The notes under the pieces were generated by a model. It searched no databases. It had not been told where the DNA came from and was given only the letters and a program-made list of their open reading frames with translations. A DNA stretch of 64,000 bases from Rhodocollybia butyracea (Eukaryota > Basidiomycota > Agaricomycetes > Agaricales > Omphalotaceae), in contig JADNRY010000163.1 in NCBI GenBank assembly GCA_015501585.1, forward strand, positions 1-64,000. Reading direction: 5' to 3'. Every line of letters starts with the position of its first letter. Position 1 is the first letter of the stretch. The position numbers and the translations under genes were made by a program. This document shows, piece after piece, positions 1-11,588 of this stretch.

Positions 1-1401
1 ACATACTCAGCGCAGTTGCTCGAGATATCATAAGTGGTGTCGTTGGAAAGCTAGATCAGGCCTTCTCGAGAGAATGTTAATACACTCAGGATGGACAGAA
101 CTATCCGAGGAATAGAATGAAACTCACCCAAGGGAAACCGGGGGCAGTGATCATGAAGCGTAAAGGTACTCCTGACCCGGAGAATTGTGGAGTAATCGGA
201 GAAACCTCGCTCGGATCAAAACACTCTAAAACTATGTTAATCCTCACGAAATCATATTTTACCTCTGATATATACCCAAGAATGGACTATTTCTTTATGT
301 GTGTACCATATATAGGCTGGAGTTTCCTTTCCGAGCCAGATTCCTCTGTTCCACTCTCTTTCCGTCTCTCTCGTATCTGTTTCATCTATTTTTTGTATTA
401 AACTCTCTCTACTCAGTATATAAGCCAGATATATTTATTCAATAAGACAAGTTTCTTGCCCCGACTTGACTGCTAAGACCAGTGCTCCGTAGAAGTCCCC
501 ACGGGATCAGTAGCGTGACGCCTCCTGACTTGGTTATCTTAAGAAAGTAATAAACTTCACGCGCTTCGCAAAGCCCATTTATATCTTGATCGAATTTAAG
601 TGTGTAGAGTTCTCCGAACTCCAGATCAACTCAAATCTAGTTGCTTCCTTAGAGGGGACGGTTCTAGTAAGGGATTATTCGGCTCCAGAGTGAGGGTTCC
701 TTAGTTGACTTCTTCACAAGTTAGACGAGCCACTAAGATTGTGGTACGAGTTCCTAGTGATTAAGTTCACTCACAATATGTAGCTTGGCCCAGAGTTTGG
801 TCGAGGACTTTACGGCGTCACAGCAGCTAGTGCCAGAGTTTGCCTAGGGTTGTTGACAAACCTCGAGATTACTATTCTAGCTAGAGCAGAGTTTGCTAGG
901 AGAATCTTAGTTTCGTTGTATTGGTTTTGGTTTTGGTTATTGATTTGCATACACATCTGGAGTTTGGTTGAGGACTTTACGGCATCACAGCAGTTAGTGC
1001 CAGAGTTTGCCTAGGGTTGTTGACAAACCTTGAGATTACTATTCTAGCTAGAGCCAGAGTTTGCCTAGGAGAATCTTAGTTTCGTTGTATTGGTTTTGGT
1101 TTTGGTTAATTGATTTGGACATACACATCTGGTTCCCTTGTACACTTGTACACCCAACTAGCCTTCTCTCCACTTAGTTCTAAGAGTTGTCTAAGCTTAG
1201 TTACCCACGTTTAGCGCTACAGTCTTTGAACCTGGAGCAGTTGCGTGCATACATCCAATATTACAAGACTTTCCCTTGGGGAATCTCTGACAACCCCACC
1301 CTCGCTCCCTTACATATTGATAGTCTGGTTAGGTGCGGTAGTGTTTTTGTTAGGTTGTTTTTATAGCACCTTTCGCATACCTACACATAAATACCCAAAT
1401 A
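1..1401 (+). mobile_element. 3' part of a large Ty3/Gypsy-family LTR, cut by the window edge
   Basis: This stretch follows 30012-31260 almost base for base and ends at the same 'acccaaata' as the other copies (13866, 31263). A TATATAAG box lies at 417-424, followed by an A+T-rich stretch with an AATAAG motif, as expected of an LTR promoter/polyadenylation region. What follows (from about 1402) is not the gag region found next to the central copies, so this is a solo LTR or a 3' LTR. Compared with the other copies it has many one-base losses, either decay or uncorrected sequence errors. Confidence 0.75.
794..1132 (+). repeat. Tandem duplication of about 167 bp inside the LTR
   Basis: Two adjacent copies (794-960 and 961-1132) both begin 'agtttggt' and both end with 'acacatctgg'. 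The first has extra single-base losses. The other LTR copies in the window carry this block once, so the duplication is private to this copy. Confidence 0.8.
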
Positions 1402-1874
1402 ACGGGAGTAGGACATTTGAGTAGTAATATCTTGGAATATCTGGAAAGATGTTACCGTCATGTTAGAGCAAACAGAGGGGAAAAAGGACATAACAAAGCA
1501 CCTTAAGCATAAGTTTTCAAAAATTTGGGGAGTTCCCATTCAGTTGCAGAAAGTCTGAGGTTTGAGACAAATCTTTGCCCTTGTTATGTTTTGCCTGACC
1601 CATATGCTGTTCAAATTGCACAAAATTTACCCCCCGTAAACTTTGAATCTCCCCCGTAAACTTCCATTTTTTTTGCCCCATAAATGTATCCCGGAAACTC
1701 CTGGTGGACCCGTAACTTTTCAGTCTTTGATATTATTAAGTGGGTGCACTGACTTGAATTTCTGTCTTGTAATTTGTAATTGCACCTAGGCGTCTGCATC
1801 CTGTCCACGTGATTTTGAGTCATCGAAGATTGATGGGTTGAGTACTCAATTGTGGTGCTCTTCAACATTGCCTC

Positions 1875-2102
1875 TTGCTCTCTGCAGCCTCCACTACAAT
1901 TTTATTATATACCCAGGAGCTCCCCTAACTAAATCACAGACTTTTGGCTCAATTGGCCAAGGAAGAGAGGACCCTATATCATATTGGTGAGATTGCTCTC
2001 TAGCCTCCTCTACAATTTTATCATATGCCCAGGGTGCTCCCCTAACTAGATTACAGACTTTTGGCCCAATTGGCCCAGGAAGAGAGGACCTATATTGTAT
2101 AT
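1875..2102. repeat. Tandem duplication, period about 118 bp
   Basis: Units 1875-1992 and 1993-2102 share 'ttgctctct', 'acaattttat', 'gctcccctaact', 'cagacttttgg' and 'aggaagagaggac' in the same order, with about one difference per ten bases. Confidence 0.8.
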
Positions 2103-2200
2103 GTGAAATGGTGCAACCAAACAGTCCTGCTTAAGTTGCTCCACTCTTGTTCTCACTCTCATGCATACATCTAGTATGATATCCCAAGGTTGAATAGTCC

Positions 2201-2410
2201 ACTTCCATTATAGCACAAAAGCTGGACTATTGTGCAAACAAAGATAAGTAATATAAGTACAATAGAAACGAGTGTAGATTAGCAAGATCAAGGTAAGCAT
2301 AAGATTGACTAGTTGACTTCCAGTATAGCACAAAAGCTGAACTATTGCAAACGAAGATAAGTAATATAAGTACAATAGAAACAAGTGTAGATTAGCAAGA
2401 TCAAGGTAAG
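2201..2410. repeat. Tandem duplication, period about 115 bp
   Basis: Units 2201-2315 and 2316-2410 both contain 'tatagcacaaaagctg', 'gataagtaatataagtac' and 'gtgtagattagcaagatc' in the same order. Confidence 0.8.
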
Positions 2411-2549
2411 TGTAATGTGTAGATCAATGTAACAGTGCAGATTAACAAGAGATCAGGAGCTTCGACTTTGGATAGGGGAGTAATGACTGTTATGCCGAAA
2501 AAATATGTAAGACTTTTGACAAGAGGAGAGCTACTGCTTTGGTCCGAAC

Positions 2550-3441
2550 TTAAGAGCGTGGAACAATGGTTGAGCGAATGAATGTGGGATCATCCAAGAA
2601 GCTGGCACTCAGAGTATATCCCAGAGCTGCAGAAGCGTTGGAGTTGATCGGAGTGTTGTCCTTGTCATCACTTTCAATGACAAATACAGATGCTGCAGCA
2701 GATGAAGTGGATGCTTCACCACTGCCACCACTGGCTTGAGCAGCGGTTTGAGCTATAATCAGATACAGTCAGGGAATGAAGCAAATGAAAGCAGCAAGAC
2801 TGTACCTCTTGTGACACACCTTGACTCTGTTAAAGCTTCAGCTAAGCCCATCAAATCCTCGTTGTCATCATTGTCCATTTTGGAGAAAAGAAGTGAAGCT
2901 GTCTCTGCTTCCCTACCCTCAACTTCGGTGTTTTCTGTGTCCGCGTCTGCATTGTCACTCTGCTCAAGAGAGTATGTAGAACTGGCTCGAGCCTTGCCCT
3001 TGCCTTTGGACATACGCTTCACATCAGCATACTCACTGCTCTCATTCCCTTCTTCCTCTCCATCCTTGTTCTCAGTCAGCAGTCCCGGAACTTCACCTTG
3101 CGCCAATGCATCAAGCGCAGACTGTCAGATTCGAACTCTAGTCACTATATTGAGAGGTTTGTGGGTAAGACACCATTGATGCAGTAGATAAAATAGAACA
3201 CATACCAAGGATCAATGTTCTGTCCCTCCAGGAGCTCTTCTTAGCCGTCAATGATACCTCAGCCATGATTCTACCATCAGGGAGGTCGCCTTGACCACCG
3301 GGCACTACTTCGACTTTTGCCCTATCCTTCATGCAGAGAGCCAGAGGATAAAAGTGTCCCTGTTCACCGGGCTCATCTGCTCGCTTGCTCAACTCGAAAA
3401 ATCGTTGATTTTCATAGATTTCCGGGCCCAGAGACGTCAGG
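2550..3441 (-). CDS. 3' exons of a hypothetical protein gene split by a retroelement
   Basis: I do not recognise the family. On the minus strand, an exon just downstream of the retroelement insertion (3441 down to about 3210) encodes a segment rich in charged and aromatic residues (ENQRFFELSKRADEPGEQG). An intron starting GTATGT leads to an acidic Ser/Glu/Asp-rich exon (about 3110-2800), and a last exon reached through a GTACAG...TATAG intron ends at the TAA at 2550-2552. The last exon is Ala/Ser/Gly-rich and then acidic, and looks disordered. With this splicing no stop interrupts the frame. The reading frame continues across the retroelement into 10320-10508, so the gene was intact until a recent insertion. 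Exon borders are by eye, and function cannot be inferred. Confidence 0.5.
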
Positions 3442-4514
3442 TGATATGCCGACTCTGGGCTATGCATAAAATGCTACTATGAAGCTGAATACCTCACACC
3501 AACACCAACACACACCAAAGACTAACATGAGTTCAAGGGGTTATCATTGAACAAATCAGAATTCTTATTGCAAGTACATACATCTGCATCATATTTACAA
3601 GGTTGTGATAGATTTTCTGTCTCGAGATTCTAACAAACTCGGGCATGCTTTAATCTTTATCTTTCAATTGCCTGAACTTAGACTTTACACTAAAAGTACA
3701 ATTGACAGAGAGAGTATGCGCTACTCACAACACTCTCACTGCTATTAACTTTCTGGAGCATAAGGTAGTTACTGAGGACTTTGATTTTCTTTCTTTATAC
3801 TTTCTTATTTCATTTAACTTGTACTCTTGTTTAATGTGCACTTGTCACTAGAAGACACAAACCAACCACACCAACCCTGTAACAGGAATGGGGGAGGGAA
3901 GTGCTTGCCTCCATTTCGTCTGGAACACCTTCTTATATACTGTATTTCAATATCACAGTGTAAATACACCATATGAGTTGTGTGGGAGTACATATGCTCT
4001 TGTTATTCAATAAACAGCTCATGAAATATTTATTTCACGCGCTGTCTTAAATCTGCGGGACGCCGCGGCATGATCTTGATATGATCCCGGAACCTCGGCA
4101 CATCAATCTCCTCGCATCAATCTCCTCGGGGTCGGCGATACATTAATCTCCTCACATCAATTTCTGATGGGAAGTCCCGCTTGGACCGTTTAACGTTGAT
4201 ACTTGTTCCTTCTGTCTAGTAGTCTTCTAGTTGTAATAAGATACCCTTTGGATCGCTTCAATAGTCTGAATATAAGTCATATTTGTGGTGGGTTTCAGTA
4301 TTCTTTGCACTATCATTGATTACAACTGTGTTCTGTTGCCGAGACTCAGTTTTGATGTCATCAACAATTAACATCTGTGTCTTTTAATGATGCCGCGCGG
4401 TAACGGCGGATTCTGGAATACTTTGTACAGTGCATATGTCTAATACAGCATGACTTGGTGCCAAAAACACGCATATACTGCATGTTTATGCCCAAACAAT
4501 TCTGGGCCGTATCA
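3442..4514 (-). repeat. LTR (3' LTR in element orientation)
   Basis: Direct repeat of 9246-10319 with 5-bp inverted ends TGATA/TATCA. It contains a short array of the motif ATCAATCTCCTC near 4100-4165. The inner edge abuts the polypurine tract at 4515. Confidence 0.9.
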
Positions 4515-4527
4515 TCCCCCCTTTCTT
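4515..4527 (-). other. Polypurine tract
   Basis: The minus strand reads AAGAAAGGGGGGA directly before the LTR start TGATACGG. This is the expected position and composition for plus-strand priming. Confidence 0.7.
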
Positions 4528-7500
4528 AACATGAACTGTCCTCAGTTCATTAAACTTCAAGGCTTCTGGGGCTGCACAGACCTGCACTATACAATGGATA
4601 GACAACTGACTTCATCAGATATGTTATTCTCATTGCTGCATCCAATACAGTTTCTTATCAACAACTTTCATCTTCTTTCTTGCTTATATGGATTAAGTCA
4701 TTTCAATATTGTTCTTTTCACAGGTTAAGCATTATCAGTGATAACCCCGTTATAAAATTGTTTACTCAATTGTTCTTCAAGATCAATCATCATATTACTC
4801 TCTCTTTTTCTATCATTCATGAATCACTTGTGTCAGGATCAGCGCTCTTGTCTTGTTATGTCAACTATTTCAGGCTAAGTTATGCTGCACTGACTTGGAT
4901 CTATGCAAACATGGCGCCTGCAACAAATTAAAAGTATTGGTTTTTCTCAGCCATGTTTTTTTTTGTTCTAGCTCTCTAAACATTTATTCATTCAATGCCA
5001 AAACAGGTGTCTAGAACTCCATCTGACTACACTTCTGCCAGTTTGGTGTATGCAGTTTACTGTTTACTTCACCATAGTGTACTCAACCCTCAGCTAGGTG
5101 TTCTGTTATGGCCAATGTCAAGTCCCTAATCTCTTCTTTTAGGACTGAGCTCCTTGTCAATTCAAGGCTACTCTCAAATCTATGTTGCAATCTAAGCAAG
5201 CCCTTGAGGCATGGTCTAACACTACAGAGGTTCCCTTCAGGCTTCTCCTATCATGCAGGATGCGAAGACAACATGTTCTAGCTCCTTACTTTGTATATGC
5301 TTTCTAATGTTCCATGCTACCTTGTTCATTCATTCAAGTTGTCAGGATAGAAAGTATGGGTCATCTAGGCTTCATCCAGAGTGGTCCATGCAGTACCATG
5401 AGCCTCTCTTATTTATTCTACATTTATCTGTGAATGCTCAGTGGAATGCTCTCCAGTTCTAATGATATACCAGTGAAACTGACATATTTTCTTCAGTACT
5501 TGCTGAATAGGCAAGTCTTCATACTGAAACAATGTTCTGAGGCAGAGAAGTTTCTAGGTCAATGGAACCACATAGTACAAAGTCTTGCAAAGTTGTACAA
5601 AGTGCTACACATGTCCTCATTCTACAGATCATTTAGAGCAAAATGAGTTTCAGGGAATATCATCTGAGTTGATCTGACATTGTCTCCCCATACTAAATAT
5701 GAACTGTCCTCAGTTCATGAGACATTGGCTCTAATAGATGCTACTTTGTGATAAATAGTGCACTTCTGTCCTACTTGTCATTAACACTTCTGGGTATTTC
5801 AAAACTCAAAACAGGGATCCAGGTTAATTTTTTCATGCAGTGGTGGCTTCTTTAAAAACATCATTTGATCCTTCAAATTTCTAGACAAAATGCCTTTCAC
5901 AAGTGGATATTCCGCTCATGGTCCTCAAATTACTATTTCTTAGGAATCACTTGGCTATATCACTCAGACGTGACTGTGAGCTCAGTATTCTGATCAGTAT
6001 CAAGAATTCAATTTAGCTTTCTATTCTTGCTAATATGCATTGATAAGGTTAACTATGGGTGTGTTGGCAGAAGACAAAGGTTGCTTCTTCACTCTATTCA
6101 GTTCCATTTCAGATCATAAATGTTCAATCTTGACTTCTTTGTATGTCCTTTTTCATTCATTCTTAATTGCCAGTACTTACAGTGACTCATGACTGTAAGT
6201 AAGTGTGAACCAGTAGTCCACAGGCTCCATAGGTGAGGGATAACCTGTATAAGAATGTATCTCAGCTATTCTCGCCCTGATAATTGTCATCCAAGCCCTG
6301 CAACATCAAATTTCATTCTAATCTTTGAAATACTGCCCCGAGGGACCGATCTCAGTCCTGTGCCGGAGCATTGGAAAGCCACCCGGTATCGGGACTTTTT
6401 ACCGTATTTCTAGCTTGTATAAACCCCTTTTGAGGGTTCCTAAATTTTCTAAAGTCTCTGATTGAGGGCACTGAGGTACAAGCACATCTATAGAAATATA
6501 GGTATGTCTCCTCCTAGTACCTACTCAAACCTTGTCTCTATCGTCGGGGGAAACATGGAGTATAGGGCGGGAGGTCAGGAAACGTCTACGAGACCTCTTT
6601 GGACTCGGTCTGACCCATACTCCTGTCCTGTATCATCATACTATGCAATAATTTTAATATGAGGCATTTATCCCAGCAACTGATGGAACCATGTTCTGGG
6701 ACTGGAGAAATACTCTGGGTATCGGTATTTCAATGCCGTCGAATGCTTATGCACTGCTCTCGTTTGTTCTAGTGCCTCAGGTTCTCTAGTACATCTTATT
6801 TCTTGCGCCAGATTGCCCTATTGCATATTCTATTGTACCCTTAATAAGGTATTATCATTCTAAACAAGCATTTCTTATGGAAGGGAGTACTTGTAATGGA
6901 GTTCTTATCAGTCAAACAATGTTAGAATCGTCTGAACAATCCACAACATTGAATGTTTCATATAAAACGGCCTTCTGGTGAGGTAGTTTCAATCAATTTA
7001 AATATATCAAGTTCAGAGTCTAGGCCGGAATGGCCGATGCTTTCATATCAATGTTAGGCCATCGCGCACACGAAGATGAGGCAGTACAGGTGCTGTGTGA
7101 GCTTGCCCAATTTGGGGTCGGTGAGCACAGCACTGGGTGACCGCCTTCAAGTGGTGTGAACTAGTACATATCATTCAAGGACTGTCCAGCAGTGATCCTC
7201 AAGTCTAGTTTAGACTCAAAAAGTTGCGGGGCATATCAGCATTCTTCATTATTCTATCTTCATCTGATTCCAACGTCATAAAACTCTTCAAGTACTGGAC
7301 ATGATTTCTTTGTGTCACATGATTGGCAATGCATTACAGAGTCTATCGTTCTGCTAGGGTAAACCTAAATCTGTTTCAGGTTTGGGTTTGATTTCTAGCT
7401 GCTCTGACTTGATCTGTGAGCAACTGATTTCTTCTCTGTCATCAATAAGCCTCAGTGTATCATAGTTGGGTATAGTCTTGCTTGAAACTGAACACTCTTT

Positions 7501-9225
7501 GATTAAAAGGGTGACCAAAAGTAATTTTCATACAATTGTGAACAGCATTCCTGTTCTGCTAAGTTCCATGATGACCCAAATGTTTTGGTTGACAACACAT
7601 TACACATCTGAGGCAATTTCTGAGTTATTTCAACACCTCTTAGGCTTTGGAAGTGTTGTCATATGACAAGGCTCTCTAGTATAGTCATTTCTTTGTTCAG
7701 TCTTAGCTTCTTGTTGTTACTACTAAGTCATCTGTCATCCTTGGAGTTCAAATTTTCATTGAGTTCACTTCCAATTCATGCTCTTGTGATGGACTTGTCC
7801 ACAACTCAACAGGGTCTTCTTCTGTTTTCCACTGCTCAATCTTGGCACATCGGCTGTTCAATCTATTGAAAATTATCTCCAACGTCTGTCTTGAGCTCAT
7901 AAGATAATTAAGTAGATTGTGGACCAAGCTAGTAACACATCTCGGATATCTTCTTTACAAGACTTCAAAGTTCAGGCAGCAACCTGGCACTTTCACCACC
8001 GTGTATTCTTCCATCACGGATTTATCTGAACATTTTTTCTGACTGGTATTTATGCTTCTTTCAAGGATAAAGTGCTGAATGTGTCAATGCGGGCCTATTG
8101 AACTAAAGTGTCTTTAAAACACTTCCATGGTCTTCAATATTCCATTCAAGTCTCGCATGGCTTCCTCCCAGCAAGTACAAACACTGAACACTTCAGTCAA
8201 ATATCCTGTGATGAATTCTAACTTTTCCGTTAACTCTGAATTGCCTAGGAGGTTCACTGGGTATGACCTTGGTTCCGCTTCCTTGGCAATTGGTTTCTAC
8301 ATTCTAGATGACATGCAATGCTGGGTTTCTTTCAATAAATAAAGAGATCCAGAAGGGCGCACAACACCATTCTAGGACATTAATAACTTTTCATCAAGTG
8401 CACCAGGGTCAGGGGTCTTATAAATTAAAGAAGTGATTTGAAGTTTCTGAATGTTTTTTTTTTTCGGAGTTTTCTGAATTTATTTCGATTTTTATCATGA
8501 TTTATACAGCTATCAATTATTTTTCATGTCCGTTAGGACTGTTTCATAAGACAATGCCTGCACAACTTCTACAGATATGAGTTGCATTGCAAGACTGTCA
8601 GATTTTCTCATACAATTGATTCCGGGAGGTTGCACTCTGGAATTGATACAAGGTTAGGACTGTTGAAGTCCTCAAATTTTCAAAGTGCAAGAGCAAGAAC
8701 AAGATATTCTTTTCATATTTTCAACATTTTCTGAGTGTTTTTGTCTTTTCTACTTTATTCAAATGTTTTTCTTGTCAGGTGTGACTTTTCTATTTGTTAT
8801 AGGAGATGGTATTCAAAGCGGTACAACTCCGAAATGTGGACTGAAGACATGTCACTTCAACTTTCTAATTTCTGAGTGAGCGGGAGCCAAGCAGAGTATC
8901 TACCGGCAGCCCGGGTATGAATGGGGTTGAAGGCTTTGAGTTCAAAAAGCATTCAATGTGGAGGTGGATCCATTTGTAAGGTGATGAACCTCAATGGCAA
9001 GCAAGGTTGTATGCTCAATGTATGCAACAAAAGAGGATGATATAACACAGTAACGAGATGAACTGCGTTAACACAACTAATTCTGAAGCAAGATAAACAG
9101 GTTCAAGCATGTTCAATCCAAGGTTCAATCAAGTTCTGCAATATCAGACAAGTCCAAGATGAACTTGTCGTTGCTTTTGGGTAGATGCAAATGAAGCAAA
9201 TGCAACTGTTTTCTGATTTGAAACC
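4528..9225. other. Internal, essentially non-coding region of the LARD-like element
   Basis: Both strands carry only short open frames, none with retroviral motifs. A 20-bp near-palindrome (ATGAACTGTCCTCAGTTCAT) occurs at 4531-4550 beside the polypurine tract and again at 5699-5718, the second time beside a purine run on the minus strand. A stretch with C+G-richer blocks at about 6330-6660 differs in composition and could be a nested remnant; I could not define its ends. Confidence 0.5.
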
Positions 9226-9243
9226 CCCTCGCGGTGGGCTCCA
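9226..9243 (-). other. Primer-binding site (tRNA-Cys type inferred)
   Basis: On the minus strand TGGAGCCCACCGCGAGGG lies two bases inside the LTR end. The identical 18 bases lie just inside the Gypsy LTRs at 31264-31281 and 36661-36678. Reading it as tRNA 3' sequence gives a CCA tail, a T discriminator base and a 7-nt acceptor strand GGTGGGC. A T discriminator points to tRNA-Cys in eukaryotes; this is an inference. Confidence 0.65.
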
Positions 9244-9245
9244 TA

Positions 9246-10319
9246 TGATATGCCGACTCTGGGCTATGCATAAAATGCTACTATGAAGCTGAATACCTCA
9301 CACCAACACCAACACACACCAAAGACTAACATGAGTTCAAGGGGTTATCATTGAACAAATCAGAATTCTTATTGCAAGTACATACATCTGCATCATATTT
9401 ACAAGGTTGTGATAGATTTTCTGTCTCGAGATTCTAACAAACTCGGGCATGCTTTAATCTTTATCTTTCAATTGCCTGAACTTAGACTTTACACTAAAAG
9501 TACAATTGACAGAGAGAGTATGCGCTACTCACAACACTCTCACTGCTATTAACTTTCTGGAGCATAAGGTAGTTACTGAGGACTTTGATTTTCTTTCTTT
9601 ATACTTTCTTATTTCATTTAACTTGTACTCTTGTTTAATGTGCACTTGTCACTAGAAGACACAAACCAACCACACCAACCCTGTAACAGGAATGGGGGGA
9701 GGGAAGTGCTTGCCTCCATTTCGTCTGGAACACCTTCTTATATACTGTATTTCAATATCACAGTGTAAATACACCATATGAGTTGTGTGGGAGTACATAT
9801 GCTCTTGTTATTCAATAAACAGCTCATGAAATATTTATTTCACGCGCTGTCTTAAATCTGCGGGACGCCGCGGCATGATCTTGATATGATCCCGGAACCT
9901 CGGCACATCAATCTCCTCGCATCAATCTCCTCGGGGTCGGCGATACATTAATCTCCTCACATCAATTTCTGATGGGAAGTCCCGCTTGGACCGTTTAACG
10001 TTGATACTTGTTCCTTCTGTCTAGTAGTCTTCTAGTTGTAATAAGATACCCTTTGGATCGCTTCAATAGTCTGAATATAAGTCATATTTGTGGTGGGTTT
10101 CAGTATTCTTTGCACTATCATTGATTACAACTGTGTTCTGTTGCCGAGACTCAGTTTTGATGTCATCAACAATTAACATCTGTGTCTTTTAATGATGCCA
10201 CGCGGTAACGGCGGATTCTGGAATACTTTGTACAGTGCATATGTCTAATACAGCATGACTTGGTGCCAAAAACACGCATATACTGCATGTTTATGCCCAA
10301 ACAATTCTGGGCCGTATCA
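9246..10319 (-). repeat. LTR (5' LTR in element orientation)
   Basis: Near-identical direct repeat of 3442-4514, starting TGATATGCC and ending CCGTATCA, with one extra G in a homopolymer and one transition. The CAGG target duplication follows at 10320. Confidence 0.9.
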
Positions 10320-10508
10320 CAGGTATGAATAAAGAATGGGAAGGTGGCCACGTATGAATCCAAAGAGTTGTTTTCTGCTCCATCTATGGTCAATGAAGAA
10401 CCCATTGTTGTGATCTCTGACAGCAAGACCTTGGCCCACCAGCTCTCTGATTTTGAAGTCACTAAGTCTGGGATTGTTGTCATTGATGCGTTGATGTGGA
10501 GGGTCAGT
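10320..10508 (-). CDS. Internal exon of the split hypothetical gene (5' side of insertion)
   Basis: The minus-strand frame begins after a probable acceptor (ATATTCAG, intron starting GTGTGCGG near 10570). It reads through residues such as LSDFKIRELVGQGLAVRDH and SRKQLFGFIRGHLPILYSY, then hits the retroelement. If the element and one CAGG copy are skipped, the frame runs straight on into the exon ending at 3441 without a stop. This collinearity is the main evidence that both pieces belong to one gene. The family is not recognised. Confidence 0.5.
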
Positions 10509-10559
10509 CTGAATATAAAGGTCGTTAAAGTCATGTGCATTATTTGAGAGTAACAAATG

Positions 10560-11320
10560 TACCGCACACATTCTGCATGTGAGAACGACAATGGAACCAA
10601 TTTGGTGCATGCTGGCATTGCCACTCTCTGTCAAGGTCTTGACAAGGAGTCTTGTTAACCAGTAGAATGGGTATGTTTGGTTAATATAATGTTTGGGGGC
10701 TGATCAGTAGAAAGTAAGTAGCTTGAACTTTAGAACAAGTGAGGAAAGGTATACTTTATATTGAGTTGGTGTGCTCAATATGGGTATTGGTGACAAGTAA
10801 ATGTCGGGAATCTTACAATAGTTGGGACAACTATTGGAGTGTTCAGATCTTGTATGTCAGTAAAGTAGCTTGTCTCTCGGGCGTAATTCTTAGTGTTCAC
10901 ACAAAAGAGTATGGTTCAACAATGTTGATAGCTGTAGGTACTGGGTTACAAAATATTAGGACTAAAGAAAAGAGGGGGGTTCATGTAAATAGGGCTTTTA
11001 TAGGTAATTCTCATGGGAAGATATTATATAAGAAACATGTGCAATCCTCAAGGCAATTCCATGGATTGTACTAAATAAGTAATCAAAGTGGATTAGTAAG
11101 TAAAGCAGATTGGTAAGTAAAATATGTTAGTAAGAAAGTATGACAAATCCCCTCTTTAGTCATGTACAGCATGTATAGTAATGAGTCAGACAGTTATACC
11201 TAGAAAGATAGTGTAAGACAGTGGACATTGAGCACAAAACTGGTCAATCCCTGACACTCTCGCTGACCTTCCTCTATATCAACAGAGATATTAGAGAGTG
11301 GACATCATAGTTCGTATGAG
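10560..11320. other. Non-coding stretch, possibly intron or decayed 5' part of the split gene
   Basis: No reliable gene is seen. The plus-strand open frame at 10739-11074 is AT-rich and without recognisable features. The stretch lies between two minus-strand exon-like segments and may be intronic. Confidence 0.3.
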
Positions 11321-11328
11321 AGCCTTAC

Positions 11329-11588
11329 TTTCTTCAAGATGTGTTTTCTCATCTTTGCTGAGGCAGCTTTCTTCGAGGTCTTCTTGAGCCCAGCATTTGA
11401 TTCTGCACATGCAGCAGATCACAAATTTGGCTTGGCAGATGCAGCCAGACAATTCATAACATCCAGTTTGTACTCAGCGGACAATGGAATTGGGCCAGTG
11501 TTCAACATCACACCTCGTTTATGGGTGAGGTCCATGAAGAAAGTTGATTTAGTCTGAAGGACACTGAGAGGATACTGAAATAACATAT
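11329..11588 (-). pseudogene. Exon-like segment upstream of the split hypothetical gene
   Basis: The minus-strand frame contains STFFMDLTHKRGVMLN and a lysine-rich end (GLKKTSKKAASAKMRKHIL) that stops at a GTAAGG donor (11323-11328). One in-frame TGA (11419-11421) interrupts it. The upstream side runs into the Gypsy LTR at about 11589. It may be the 5' exon of the gene at 10508-2550, but linkage is not shown. Confidence 0.3.

Larger units (their letters stand above)
1402..2549. other. Non-coding, repeat-rich stretch
   Basis: No convincing gene is seen. The stretch holds two separate local tandem duplications (listed separately) and short C-rich tracts near 1630-1660. The short open frame on the minus strand at 1611-1868 has no recognisable content. 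Confidence 0.5.
3442..10319 (-). mobile_element. LARD-like non-autonomous Gypsy-type LTR element
   Basis: Two direct LTRs of 1073 and 1074 bp (3442-4514, 9246-10319), each with TGATA...TATCA ends, enclose 4.7 kb without any long reading frame (longest about 90 codons, none recognised). A 4-bp target duplication CAGG (3438-3441, 10320-10323) flanks the element. Orientation is minus: a primer-binding site lies next to the 9246 LTR and a purine tract (AAGAAAGGGGGGA on the minus strand) abuts the 4514 LTR. I noticed only two LTR differences, an extra G in a G-run (near 3890/9697) and one transition (near 4385/10200), so insertion is recent. Recent transposition without coding capacity means another element supplied the proteins. 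Confidence 0.88.

Noticed and set aside
2736..3179. 147-codon plus-strand Ser-rich frame
   Set aside because: It is antisense to the acidic Ser/Glu-rich exon of the minus-strand gene, which splices properly.
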